A stretch of DNA of 64,000 nt from NCBI RefSeq assembly GCF_023667495.1, contig NZ_JAMOZL010000007.1, positions 310,001 to 374,000 of the forward strand, given 5' to 3'. The stretch is from Dyadobacter sp. MSC1_007 (GTDB taxonomy: Bacteria; Bacteroidota; Bacteroidia; Cytophagales; Spirosomataceae). Position numbers and translations under genes: made by a program. Within the stretch, counting starts at the first letter, position 1; each line of letters opens with the position of its first letter. Under the pieces are notes generated by a model that had not been told where the DNA came from, did no database searches, and saw only the letters and a program-made list of their open reading frames with translations. This document shows, one piece after another, positions 54,881 to 63,602 of the stretch.

Positions 54881-55268
54881 TATCGAATCTGCCGCTCGTG
54901 ATCAACGGTAAGTCCTCAACGCGCTGATTATACAAATACACCCAACAAGGGACGACCACTTCCTGACTGTTTTTGACTGGTATCACCTTCCTGACATACA
55001 AACTGACGGATTCATCTTCCAAAACATCCTCATATTCATCCAGTTCTTCAAGTATTCCCAATGAATGCAGCTGGTAGATTTCGCCGTGTACTTGCGAGGC
55101 TGCATCAGGGTCGAAGCGTGCACCAGGGTACCATTCCACGCGGTATAACTGACCATTGAAATGTCCTTTTCCTATGTATTTTGAAGACAACCGAAGCTTT
55201 TCGGCATAAGGGTTATCGAAACCCTGCATCAAAGTGCCGTAAGTAAATAAATTATATAACTTTTCCAT
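54870..55268 (-). CDS. Gamma-glutamylcyclotransferase-like (GGCT/AIG2) protein
   Basis: 132 residues with the family's YGTLM motif (NLFTYGTLMQGFDNPYAEKL) near the N terminus, GQLYRVEWYPGARF, and the conserved acidic EELDEYEDV that carries the catalytic Glu. Proteins of this fold cleave gamma-glutamyl amines or repair isopeptide bonds; the exact substrate cannot be read. Complete and of typical length. Confidence 0.88.
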   Translation of the reverse strand: MEKLYNLFTYGTLMQGFDNPYAEKLRLSSKYIGKGHFNGQLYRVEWYPGARFDPDAASQVHGEIYQLHSLGILEELDEYEDVLEDESVSLYVRKVIPVKNSQEVVVPCWVYLYNQRVEDLPLITSGRFDIKP

Positions 55269-55361
55269 TCTGGTGACAGAACATCAGAAATTCCGCTTAA
55301 TGCTGAACTGTATTTTTCTTATATTTACATATAAAGCTTTCCATTTTACTAATATACAGTT

Positions 55362-56822
55362 ATGTACGAAAAGAATCTCGGTACAAAACAAAAAGCGCTA
55401 AGGATCAACCTGGATCGTCGTATTTACGGATCTTTTGCCGAAATCGGGGCGGGACAGGAAACGGCTGCTTATTTTTTCAAAGCGGGCGGAGCATCCGGAA
55501 CTATTGCGAAAACAATGTCGGCTTATGACATGACTTTCAGCGATGCTATATATGGAACAGAAGAAGGCGGACGGTATGTGGTGGAGTCGCGTTTGATGAA
55601 GATGCTCAACCGGGAATACAATCTGGTGGAAAAGCGGTTGTCTGAAAAACGGGGCGTGGACAGTACTTTTTTTGCTTTTGCCAATACAGTTGTTGCCCTT
55701 AATTTTCAGAAAACCAATGAATCGCACGGCTGGATCGGCTTGCAATTTCAGCTTACGCCCATGGGCCCGACCAACTACGTGGTTATACACGTACGTATGC
55801 GCGACGACGAGAACATCCTGCAACAACAGGCGCTGGGTATTATCGGTGTAAACCTCATTTACGGCTGCTATTTCTATTATAAAAGCCCCGAGGTGCTGTT
55901 AACGTCGCTTATGGACGATCTCACGACCGACCGGATTGAAATCGATATGGTGCGTTTCAGCGGGCCTGATTTTGCCAAAGTCGATAACAGGCTGATGAGC
56001 TTGCGGTTGGTGAAAAACGGTTTTACTGATGCAGCGCTGTTTGGTAGCGATGGTGGCGTGTTGCAGCCTTCGGAAGCATTATATAAAAAACACATTCTCA
56101 TGATGCGCGGCCGGTTGCGTCCGATCACGAACGTACACATCGACCTGATCAGCAACGGACAAAAGCAGTTCCTGGCCGAGCCGGATGTTGATGAGTCCAA
56201 GGTCGTGCTGATTTCCGAGCTTACATTGCATAACCTCAAAGGGGGCGATCGTGATATTGATGAAAAGGACTTTCTGGACCGTGTGGATATTCTTTGTTCG
56301 CTCGGACATATGGTAATGATCTCCAATCACCATGAATATTATCGTCTGGTTGCATACTTGTCGAGGTTGACCAAACTTAAAGCAGGGCTGCTGCTGGGTA
56401 GTCCTAGTTTGCAAGATATATTTGAAGAAAAGCATTACGAATTCCTTCAGGGCGGCATCCTCGAATCGTTCTCGACGCTGTTTAGCCGGAAGGTAAAACT
56501 TTACATCTATCCGACATTACAACCTGATGGCTCGGTTTACAGCTGCGAAAATTTCCGCGTGCCCGACCATCTGCGGCCATTGTTCCAATATCTGATAGTA
56601 AATGATAAAATCGAGGATATCCGGAATTACAATATCGAGCATATGCACATCACCACCGACAGTGTGCTGGAAAAAATCAAGCGCGGAGAGCCGGGTTGGG
56701 AGAAGCTGGTGCCGGAAAATGTCGCGCAAATGATCAAAGAAAAATCGCTTTTCGGACTTCCTAGTGAGGATAATTATATGGATACCGTGAAGCAGATCCA
56801 CCAGGCTGTCGGGAATCTTTAA
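55362..56822 (+). CDS. Conserved protein of unknown function
   Basis: 486 residues, apparently cytoplasmic, no signal peptide or membrane segment. The N terminus LGTKQKALRINLDRRIYGSF, then AEIGAGQETAAYFFKAGGAS and GTIAKTMSAYDMTFSDAIYG is strongly conserved-looking; other parts include MVMISNHHEYYRLVAYLSRL. I recall close relatives in many Bacteroidota and other phyla that carry unsupported names such as nicotinate-nucleotide adenylyltransferase or TonB-dependent receptor. Nothing in this sequence supports either name (no HxGH motif, no barrel). Alone on the plus strand. Confidence 0.75.
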   Translation: MYEKNLGTKQKALRINLDRRIYGSFAEIGAGQETAAYFFKAGGASGTIAKTMSAYDMTFSDAIYGTEEGGRYVVESRLMKMLNREYNLVEKRLSEKRGVDSTFFAFANTVVALNFQKTNESHGWIGLQFQLTPMGPTNYVVIHVRMRDDENILQQQALGIIGVNLIYGCYFYYKSPEVLLTSLMDDLTTDRIEIDMVRFSGPDFAKVDNRLMSLRLVKNGFTDAALFGSDGGVLQPSEALYKKHILMMRGRLRPITNVHIDLISNGQKQFLAEPDVDESKVVLISELTLHNLKGGDRDIDEKDFLDRVDILCSLGHMVMISNHHEYYRLVAYLSRLTKLKAGLLLGSPSLQDIFEEKHYEFLQGGILESFSTLFSRKVKLYIYPTLQPDGSVYSCENFRVPDHLRPLFQYLIVNDKIEDIRNYNIEHMHITTDSVLEKIKRGEPGWEKLVPENVAQMIKEKSLFGLPSEDNYMDTVKQIHQAVGNL

Positions 56823-56825
56823 AAT

Positions 56826-56914
56826 TTTTTAATGCCACGAAGGCACGGCATCGGCCGCCGCGAATTGACACGAAAATGCATTCGTGTCTCATTCGTGCCT
56901 TCGCGGCATTAAAA
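56826..56914. repeat. Nested palindromic (MITE/REP-like) element
   Basis: Outer arms: TTTTAATGCCACGAAGGCAC (from 56827) with its reverse complement at 56895-56914, 20 of 21 bases pairing over the whole arm. Inner arms: GACACGAA (56867-56874) and TTCGTGTC (56881-56888). An 88-base element that can form a large cruciform, in the intergenic space before the Nramp-like gene. The apparent open frame from 56884 into that gene starts inside this element and is not real. Similar CACGAAGGCACG palindromes are familiar to me from other Bacteroidota intergenic regions. Confidence 0.8.
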
Positions 56915-56958
56915 GTAAGCAAACACACATATTAGCTTTTGGATATAAATCCCCATTT

Positions 56959-58281
56959 ATGTCCAAAATTCTTACTCCACCCACCACCTTCACAGGCAGG
57001 CTCCGCTATCTCGGTCCTGGTTTTATCCTCTCCGCGGCTATTGTCGGTTCCGGCGAACTTATTGCTACTACGGCATTGGGGGCCAAGGCCGGTTTCGTCA
57101 TGTTCTGGATCATTATCCTAAGCTGCCTGGTTAAGGTCGCATTGCAGCTGGAATTCGGGAAAAATGCCATTTACACAGGGACATTCATCATGCACAATTT
57201 CAATTCCCTGCCGGGATTGAAGTTGGGAAAAACGCATTGGAGTATCTGGTTATGGCTTTCGCTGCAAGGCCTGAAGCTATTACAGGTGGGAGGAATAGTG
57301 GGGGGCGTAGCAATCGTGCTGAATATGGCTTTCCCCGCGATCAGCGTTAATGCCTGGGCGATTATCTCTGTACTTATTACATCGTTTTGGATATATAAGG
57401 GCAACTACGGGGCAGTGGAAAAAGGGTCGCTGGTGATGATTATCCTATTTACCATTGTGATTCTGATCTCCCTTTTTTCGCTTCAATGGACGCGATATGC
57501 CATTCATTTTGAGCAAATCAAGACAGGGCTTACTTTCTCGCTACCGGTTGGAATGGTGGCAACAGCATTCGGTGCATTCGGCATTACGGGCGTGGGAGGT
57601 GACGAAATCATGTATTACAATTATTGGTGCATTGAAAAAGGGTATGCAGCCTACACCGGCCCTAATGATGGAAGCAAAGAATGGGGCGAAAGGGCCAGGG
57701 GCTGGTTTAAAGTAATGTACCTGGATGCAGTATTGTCGATGGTCGTTTACACGATTGTAACGGCTGCTTTTTATCTTCTCGGCGCTGCGGTATTGCACAC
57801 TGGCGGCACTGTTCCGGAAGGTTATCAGATGGTCGATACACTGTCGAGGATCTTCACAGAAACGCTTGGGCCCTGGGCGAAAAACCTTTTCCTGGTCGGG
57901 GCGTTTTTTGTGCTTTATTCGACGCTTTTCACTGCTACTGCCAGCTGGGCGCGGGTCTGGGGCGATGCGTTTGGTCAGTTACGTTGGCTGAAGTTCGAGA
58001 CTTTAGAGGAACAACGGCGCAGCATTGGGATCATGTCGTGGGTGCTGCCTGCGGTTTGGTGCGTTCTGTTCCTCTTTTTCCAGTCGCCCGTCATGATGGT
58101 GCTCCTAGGCGGCATTGCCACTTCTATTCTGCTGTTGCTGATCGTGTATGTGTCCCTGGTTTTTCGCTTTCGGGAGTTACCCGCCGCATTGAAGCCTTCT
58201 ATGGCCTATGATATTTTCTTCTGGATCAGCGTGCTGTCGATATTGTTTGTCAGCGGTTACGGCATTGTGAGAATTATGTAA
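56959..58281 (+). CDS. Divergent Nramp-family transporter
   Basis: About 440 residues from the ATG at 56959 (MSKILTPPTTFTGRLRYLGP), 11 membrane segments. It follows the Nramp fold, but the first-helix metal motif DPGN is replaced: GPGFILSAAIVGSGELIATT. The sixth-helix region reads GAFGITGVGGDEIMYYNYWC, without the Met-Pro-His metal-binding motif. So transport of Mn or Fe, as in classical Nramp, is doubtful; the substrate may be another cation or solute. Starts after a palindromic element; no obvious partner gene. Confidence 0.8.
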   Translation: MSKILTPPTTFTGRLRYLGPGFILSAAIVGSGELIATTALGAKAGFVMFWIIILSCLVKVALQLEFGKNAIYTGTFIMHNFNSLPGLKLGKTHWSIWLWLSLQGLKLLQVGGIVGGVAIVLNMAFPAISVNAWAIISVLITSFWIYKGNYGAVEKGSLVMIILFTIVILISLFSLQWTRYAIHFEQIKTGLTFSLPVGMVATAFGAFGITGVGGDEIMYYNYWCIEKGYAAYTGPNDGSKEWGERARGWFKVMYLDAVLSMVVYTIVTAAFYLLGAAVLHTGGTVPEGYQMVDTLSRIFTETLGPWAKNLFLVGAFFVLYSTLFTATASWARVWGDAFGQLRWLKFETLEEQRRSIGIMSWVLPAVWCVLFLFFQSPVMMVLLGGIATSILLLLIVYVSLVFRFRELPAALKPSMAYDIFFWISVLSILFVSGYGIVRIM

Positions 58282-58422
58282 TTTGATATAGTACTTATTT
58301 TAAAATTAGTAGTACTTTTTAATACTGTCTCGATGGGGGGACAGTCTATAAAAATCGTCTAACCAATTGCCTGCCAGAACAGTTGTTCGGCTGTTTTACA
58401 CCGAAATCCTAAATTCTTTCAT

Positions 58423-59730
58423 ATGGACAAATCAAATGAAGTTTCAAGAAGAGATTTTATCAAGAACACGACGGGTGCTGCTGTGGCGCTGTCGATCCCG
58501 ACTTTTATCCCGGCAAGCGCATTCGGCGCAAACGATCGCGTGCGCGTGGCCGTATTGGGTGTCAACGGACGTGGGCAGAACCATATTTCGGGTTTTAATA
58601 ACCTGAGCAATGTGGAAGTTGCGACATTATGCGACCCCGATAATAACATCCTGCAAAAAAGGGCTCAGGAGTTCGAGCAGAAAACGGGTAAGAAAGTCAA
58701 AACTGAGAATGACCTGCGTAAGGTATTTGAGGATAAAACCATTGACGCCGTCAGCATTGCTACTCCCAACCACTGGCATGCATTAGCAGCTATTTGGGCT
58801 TGTCAGGCAGGCAAAGATGTGTATGTTGAAAAGCCCGGCTCGCATAACCTGCACGAAGGCAGAAAACTCGTGGAGGCTGCTAACAAGTATAAGCGCGTTG
58901 TGCAGCATGGTGTGCAGTTGCGCAGCTCAGAAGCATTGAAAGAGGCTGTAAAACACCTTCGTGACGGACTGATTGGAAACGTGTATATGGCCCGGGGCCT
59001 CGTTTATAAATGGCGTCCGGATATTGGCGACAAAGGCACTGAGCCGGTACCCGCAGGATTGAACTACGATCTTTGGACCGGACCAGCGGAAATGAAGCCG
59101 TTTTCCAAAAATTACGTGCATTACGACTGGCACTGGCACTGGAATTACGGCAATGGCGATATTGGAAATCAGGGCATTCACGAGACAGATATGTGTATGT
59201 GGGGCCTGGGTGTCGACACTTTCCCGGATAAGATTACTTCGTCTGGAGGCAAGTTTCTGTGGAACGATGCGAAGGAAACGCCGGAAGTTTTGAGTTCGTC
59301 ATTTGTTTATACCAAAGAAAAAAAGATCATCGAGTTCGAGGTGCGGCCTTGGATGACCAACGACGAAGGCGGAACCGGAATTGGTAACATATTCTATGGT
59401 TCGGAGGGATATATGGTGGTCAAAGGTTACGACTATTACGAAACGTTCCTGGGCAAAGACAAGAAAGCCGGGCCAACTCGTAAAGCAGGCGGAGATCACT
59501 ATAAAAACTTCATCGACGCCGTGATTGCCAAAGATCCAAAGTTGTGTAACGGTCCTGTTGAAACAGCGCATTTATCATCTGGTCTGGCGCATTTGGGCAA
59601 TATCGCCTACCGCACCGGTCGCGCATTGACATTTGACCCAAAAACTGAAAAGTTTGTAGGAGATGATGATGCTAACAAGCTGCTGACGCGGAAATATCGG
59701 TCGCCTTATACATTGCCGCAGGTAGTGTAG
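58423..59730 (+). CDS. Tat-exported Gfo/Idh/MocA family oxidoreductase
   Basis: 435 residues. Twin-arginine signal: NEVSRRDFIKNTTGAAVALS, so it is exported folded with cofactor. NAD(P)-binding Rossmann domain RVRVAVLGVNGRGQNHISGF, then the family's EKP motif in VYVEKPGSHNLHEGRKLVEA with the preceding SIATPNHWHALAAIWA, and the C-terminal alpha/beta domain with GDIGNQGIHETDMCMWGLGV. Oxidises or rearranges a sugar or sugar derivative in the periplasm; substrate unknown. A hairpin after the stop may terminate it. Confidence 0.92.
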   Translation: MDKSNEVSRRDFIKNTTGAAVALSIPTFIPASAFGANDRVRVAVLGVNGRGQNHISGFNNLSNVEVATLCDPDNNILQKRAQEFEQKTGKKVKTENDLRKVFEDKTIDAVSIATPNHWHALAAIWACQAGKDVYVEKPGSHNLHEGRKLVEAANKYKRVVQHGVQLRSSEALKEAVKHLRDGLIGNVYMARGLVYKWRPDIGDKGTEPVPAGLNYDLWTGPAEMKPFSKNYVHYDWHWHWNYGNGDIGNQGIHETDMCMWGLGVDTFPDKITSSGGKFLWNDAKETPEVLSSSFVYTKEKKIIEFEVRPWMTNDEGGTGIGNIFYGSEGYMVVKGYDYYETFLGKDKKAGPTRKAGGDHYKNFIDAVIAKDPKLCNGPVETAHLSSGLAHLGNIAYRTGRALTFDPKTEKFVGDDDANKLLTRKYRSPYTLPQVV

Positions 59731-59757
59731 AGGCGCTGCTTAAGTAGTTTTTCACAG

Positions 59758-59782
59758 AAAAGTTCTCTTTGCGAGAACTTTT
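59758..59782. terminator. Hairpin between the Gfo/Idh gene and higB
   Basis: AAAAGTTCTC (59758-59767), loop TTTGC, GAGAACTTTT (59773-59782): a 10-bp perfect inverted repeat ending in T. Probably a bidirectional terminator; because it lies 18 bases before higB it may also be the operator bound by HigA. Confidence 0.7.
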
Positions 59783-59800
59783 CTTATATTCACACACTTA

Positions 59801-60133
59801 ATGAAAGTACATTTGATTAAGGAACAGACCATTCTCAGTTTTATTCAGGTTCACGGCAGGAGCAGATCCTCGTTTGATATTTGGCTTAAGAACTTAAAAA
59901 CGGCGGACTGGCGATCTCCGGGAGAAATACAGGAAACTTATCCGACGGCAGATTTATTAAGAAATGGTTCTGAGAGAATTGTGTTTGACATTGGTGGAAA
60001 TAACTACCGGATGATTTGCAAATACTATTTTGGTCCCAACCGCGTGCATTTATCGATATGTTGGATTGGAACACATGCTGAGTACACTCATTTGTGTAAA
60101 CGGGGACAGCAATATTCAATTTACATTTATTAG
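59801..60133 (+). CDS. higB: HigB-type mRNA interferase toxin
   Basis: 110 residues of the HigB (RelE-superfamily) type: SSFDIWLKNLKTADWRSPGE, IQETYPTADLLRNGSERIVF, then DIGGNNYRMICKYYFGPNRV and IGTHAEYTHL. Such toxins cleave mRNA on the ribosome. Toxin-first gene order with the antitoxin one base downstream is typical of HigBA. The gene looks intact. It ends with a short IYIY tail. Confidence 0.92.
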   Translation: MKVHLIKEQTILSFIQVHGRSRSSFDIWLKNLKTADWRSPGEIQETYPTADLLRNGSERIVFDIGGNNYRMICKYYFGPNRVHLSICWIGTHAEYTHLCKRGQQYSIYIY

Positions 60134-60134
60134 A

Positions 60135-60557
60135 ATGGAAACATTGAAATATAAAGTAATCAAGACAAAAGAGCAGTACAATAATTACTGCAATGAACTC
60201 ATACAAATGTTAGAGTCAGAGAAACCTGAGCAGTATGAAGATGAAATAGACCTGCTAACGGTCCTGATCGAAGCTTACGACAATGAACACAGTACGTTAC
60301 CGGATTACGATCCGGTAGAAATGCTCCAATCACTTATGGCTGATCATAAAATGAAGGCGCGTGATCTTGCAGAACTGTTGAATGTCAGCAAAGGTTACGT
60401 TTCGGAAATTCTTCATTACAAAAAGGGAATGTCAAAAGAAGTCATCCGAAAACTGGCCGAGCGTTTCGCGATGCGGCAGGAGGCGTTTAACCGGCCATAC
60501 AAGCTGATATCGGATTATCCTGTGATGCCAGAGGAGCAGGAAGCAGTTATGGAATGA
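60135..60557 (+). CDS. higA: HigA-type antitoxin with XRE helix-turn-helix
   Basis: About 140 residues from ATG 60135, one base after the higB stop. Longer open frame upstream overlaps higB and is not used. N-terminal helical toxin-binding part (METLKYKVIKTKEQYNNYCN), then an XRE domain: MKARDLAELLNVSKGYVSEI, LHYKKGMSKEVIRKLAERFA. It binds HigB and represses the operon. Complete. Confidence 0.92.
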   Translation: METLKYKVIKTKEQYNNYCNELIQMLESEKPEQYEDEIDLLTVLIEAYDNEHSTLPDYDPVEMLQSLMADHKMKARDLAELLNVSKGYVSEILHYKKGMSKEVIRKLAERFAMRQEAFNRPYKLISDYPVMPEEQEAVME

Positions 60558-60602
60558 GCACAGTGATTATTGTATATTTAATTTAAACAGAACACTATCC
60601 AC

Positions 60603-60974
60603 ATGAACCACTATCAGGAAATTACACGCTATCTGGACAATGCAAGGGAAATTTTAAGTACCAAAGCAAACAAGGAAGGGCAGGAATACAAGGACATTAA
60701 GTACGTGCAAATGGCCTCGGGAACGGCTTACAATGCTGCATTGATGATCGCGGACGAATATTTGAGAAAGAAGGAGGGCGCGAAATTTATTAAACCTCAG
60801 AGTATTGATGAATACCGAATCCGTATCCGGAAGTACAACAAAACCTTACTTTCCTATTTGAACGAGGCCTACGACACGCTGCATTTGGCAGGTTATTACC
60901 ACGGCACGCCGTCAGTAAGAACAATCAAAGACGGCATGGACGCAACTCAGAAAATGCTAGCACTAGTAGCCTAA
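60603..60974 (+). CDS. DUF5618 family protein
   Basis: 123 residues, all-helical, HEPN-like in feel: MNHYQEITRYLDNAREILST, YKDIKYVQMASGTAYNAALM, and YDTLHLAGYYHGTPSVRTIK. I recognise it as DUF5618, a family common in Bacteroidota with no established function. Because it follows higBA closely it may belong to the same unit, but 45 bases separate them. Ends before a bidirectional terminator. Confidence 0.8.
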   Translation: MNHYQEITRYLDNAREILSTKANKEGQEYKDIKYVQMASGTAYNAALMIADEYLRKKEGAKFIKPQSIDEYRIRIRKYNKTLLSYLNEAYDTLHLAGYYHGTPSVRTIKDGMDATQKMLALVA

Positions 60975-60978
60975 GGCT

Positions 60979-61018
60979 ACAAAAAAGCGATCGGCAGAGA
61001 ATCTGCCAATCGCTTTTA
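60979..61018. terminator. Bidirectional terminator between DUF5618 gene and accC
   Basis: AAAAGCGATCGGCAGA pairs with TCTGCCAATCGCTTTT around GAA (one mismatch), with A run on the left and T run on the right, so it serves both convergent genes. Confidence 0.9.
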
Positions 61019-61037
61019 TATCCATTTGCGGCGCTCC

Positions 61038-62381
61038 TCAGAGCGTCGAAAAATCAAAAGTTTCAAGATATTTTGTGGTGAAATTGCCGGATTTGAAGCC
61101 GGGATCATCCATGAGCTTGATATGGAAAGGGATCGTGGTCTTGATGCCTTCGATCACAAATTCCTGCAATGCCCGCTTCATACGCGTCAGTACCTCCTCA
61201 CGTGACTGCCCGCTCACGATCAGTTTCGCGATCATGGAGTCGTAGTTTGGCGGAATGGTATAACCGCTGTACACATGGCTGTCGATACGGACACCGTGCC
61301 CCCCCGGGAAATGCAGGTTGGTAATTTTGCCGGGAGCCGGACGGAAGTTATTGGCAGGATCTTCGGCATTGATCCGGCATTCCATTGCGAAAAGCTTCGG
61401 TGTATAATTTACTCCCAAGATAGGCTCGCCTGCGGCTACTTTGATTTGCTCTTTAATCAGGTCAAAATCAGTCACTTCTTCCGTAATCGGGTGCTCTACC
61501 TGAATACGGGTGTTCATTTCCATGAAGTAGAAATCACCGTGCTTGTCGACCAGGAACTCGATCGTACCGGCACCTTCGTAGCCGATCGCTTGCGCTCCTT
61601 TGATCGCCGCAGCGCCCATCTTTTCACGCAGTTCAGGGGTGATAATGGGAGATGGTGTTTCTTCGACCAACTTCTGGTGACGGCGCTGGATAGAACAGTC
61701 GCGCTCGGAAAGGTGACAAACCTTACCAAACTGGTCTCCGATGATCTGGATTTCGATGTGGCGCGGCTCCACTACGAATTTTTCGAGATAGAGGCCGTCG
61801 TTCCCAAATGCCGCTGCCGACTCAGTACGGGCGTCGGTCCACGCTTTCTCGAATTCTTCTGGCCTGTTGATGATCCGCATTCCGCGGCCACCGCCACCCG
61901 CTGTTGCTTTTACGATTACCGGGTAACCGATGCCTTCGGCGAGTTGTTTACCTTGCTCAACAGATTCAAGAAGGCCTTCCGAGCCTGGTACTACTGGTAC
62001 TCCGGCTTTGATCATCGTGGCTTTGGCAGTAGCCTTATCGCCCATTCCGTTGATCTGCGCGGCAGTAGCTCCGATGAACTTAATGCCGTAATCGGCGCAT
62101 ATTTGCGAGAATTCCGCATTTTCGGACAGAAATCCATAACCTGGGTGGATCGCATCCGCGCCCGTTACTTCCGCTGCCGAAATGATGTTCTGAATACTTA
62201 GGTAAGATTGTCTGCTTGGAGGAGGACCGATGCAAACGGCCTCATCGGCAAAACGTACGTGAAGGCTGTCGCGGTCGGCAGTAGAATATACAGCGACGGT
62301 TTTAATGCCCATTTCACGACAGGTCCTGATTACACGCAGGGCGATTTCGCCCCGGTTAGCAATGAGTATCTTTTTAAACAT
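61038..62381 (-). CDS. accC: Acetyl-CoA carboxylase, biotin carboxylase subunit
   Basis: About 447 residues from the ATG at 62381 ([20 protein letters not shown]). ATP-grasp enzyme that carboxylates biotin on AccB using bicarbonate. Seen: the glycine-rich lid [20 protein letters not shown], the [20 protein letters not shown] catalytic region and [19 protein letters not shown]. Length is normal. Lies 35 bases downstream of accB on the same strand, in a cluster fabH-efp-accB-accC. Confidence 0.97.
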   Translation of the reverse strand: MFKKILIANRGEIALRVIRTCREMGIKTVAVYSTADRDSLHVRFADEAVCIGPPPSRQSYLSIQNIISAAEVTGADAIHPGYGFLSENAEFSQICADYGIKFIGATAAQINGMGDKATAKATMIKAGVPVVPGSEGLLESVEQGKQLAEGIGYPVIVKATAGGGGRGMRIINRPEEFEKAWTDARTESAAAFGNDGLYLEKFVVEPRHIEIQIIGDQFGKVCHLSERDCSIQRRHQKLVEETPSPIITPELREKMGAAAIKGAQAIGYEGAGTIEFLVDKHGDFYFMEMNTRIQVEHPITEEVTDFDLIKEQIKVAAGEPILGVNYTPKLFAMECRINAEDPANNFRPAPGKITNLHFPGGHGVRIDSHVYSGYTIPPNYDSMIAKLIVSGQSREEVLTRMKRALQEFVIEGIKTTIPFHIKLMDDPGFKSGNFTTKYLETFDFSTL

Positions 62382-62415
62382 GAAATTCAATTAAGTTTAG
62401 AGATCGATCATTGCC

Positions 62416-62898
62416 TTATACAGGCTCAACCAGGAATAATGGTTGGTCAAATTCCACCGGAGTAGCGTTTTCCACCAGGATTTTGACAATTTTTCCTGAT
62501 ACTTCCGATTCGATTTCATTGAAGAGCTTCATCGCTTCGATCACACAAACCACTTTTCCTGGCTTGATCTCGTCACCGATATTAGCGAAAGCTGGTGTTT
62601 CCGGGCTCGATGCGCGGTAGAATGTACCGATCATCGGGGATTTAATAGTGATCAGGTTCGAAGAAGCAGGTTCTTTGGAAACCGCTGGCTCAGTAGAGGC
62701 GGCCGGTGCATGTGCTGCCGGTGCCGCAGGGGCCAGAGAAGGTGCAGGAACTGCAACAGGGGCAGTGGTGTAAGAAACAACCGGCGCAGTTGCGAAGCGT
62801 TTTACCTTAATTTTTAAGTCTGCCGTTTCAATATTCACTTCATCAAGTCCCGACTGGGCAATGAAGTCAATCAGTTTTTGGATTTCTTTGGTTTCCAT
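62416..62898 (-). CDS. accB: Acetyl-CoA carboxylase, biotin carboxyl carrier protein
   Basis: 160 residues. N-terminal helical METKEIQKLIDFIAQSGLDE, a Pro/Ala-rich flexible linker, and the C-terminal biotinyl domain with the biotin-attachment Lys in CVIEAMKLFNEIESEVSGKI. Carries carboxybiotin between AccC and the carboxyltransferase in malonyl-CoA formation. Sits between efp and accC. Confidence 0.97.
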   Translation of the reverse strand: METKEIQKLIDFIAQSGLDEVNIETADLKIKVKRFATAPVVSYTTAPVAVPAPSLAPAAPAAHAPAASTEPAVSKEPASSNLITIKSPMIGTFYRASSPETPAFANIGDEIKPGKVVCVIEAMKLFNEIESEVSGKIVKILVENATPVEFDQPLFLVEPV

Positions 62899-62990
62899 TT
62901 AGTCAAATTTAAACTGTGGAGACTGGATCATTGAAGGCTTAGTTATAAGCGTCGGGGCAGATCCATTTACCGCCCACAGAAAACAAAAAA

Positions 62991-63557
62991 TTATGATTTT
63001 ACTCTTTCTACGTAATCGTAAGTGCGTGTATCCACTTTGATTTTCTGGCCTTCTTCGATAAACAAAGGAACCATAATTCTCGCACCTGTTTCCACTTCGA
63101 TCGCTTTTTTCGGAGAGTTGGCTGTATCGCCTTTCAAACCCGGTTCGGAGTAAGTAACGGTCAGTTCTACAAATGGCGGCAACTCGCAAATAAGGGCTGC
63201 ATCCGTTTCTGTATTGATCAGGATTTCAACTTCCTGGCCTTCCTTCATCAAGTCGGCATTTGTAACCAGTTTTTCGTCGATCAAAACCTGATCGAACGTC
63301 TCGGAATTCATGAAGTTATATCCCACTTCATCCTTATATAAAAACTGAAATTTGTGCCTTTCAACGCGTACCGGCGTAATGGTCGCTCCGGATGAAAACG
63401 TGTTATCCAACACTTTACCGGATGTAAGGCTTTTCAGTTTGGTGCGTACGAAGGCGTTTCCTTTGCCTGGTTTAACGTGTTGGAATTCAATCACCTGAAA
63501 AAGATCGTGGTTGAAATTGATTACCAGTCCGTTACGCAAATCTGCAGTAGTTGCCAT
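62991..63557 (-). CDS. efp: Translation elongation factor P
   Basis: 188 residues, three-barrel EF-P: MATTADLRNGLVINFNHDLF, then HVKPGKGNAFVRTKLKSLTS, whose PGKG loop carries the modifiable Lys, and the C-terminal VETGARIMVPLFIEEGQKIK. Helps ribosomes form bonds at polyproline stretches. It sits between fabH and accB; the 92-base gap to accB has no clear gene. Confidence 0.97.
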   Translation of the reverse strand: MATTADLRNGLVINFNHDLFQVIEFQHVKPGKGNAFVRTKLKSLTSGKVLDNTFSSGATITPVRVERHKFQFLYKDEVGYNFMNSETFDQVLIDEKLVTNADLMKEGQEVEILINTETDAALICELPPFVELTVTYSEPGLKGDTANSPKKAIEVETGARIMVPLFIEEGQKIKVDTRTYDYVERVKS

Positions 63558-63602
63558 TTTTATTCAATGAAATTTAATAATGCTTTTGACGAAATCACAA
63601 TC

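Noticed and set aside
56884..56958. N-terminal extension of the Nramp-like transporter
   Set aside because: The start falls inside the palindromic element at 56826-56914, and the extension is not hydrophobic or family-like.
60030..60134. Longer form of the HigA antitoxin
   Set aside because: The added residues are a shadow of the higB 3' end; the ATG at 60135 is placed one base after the higB stop.
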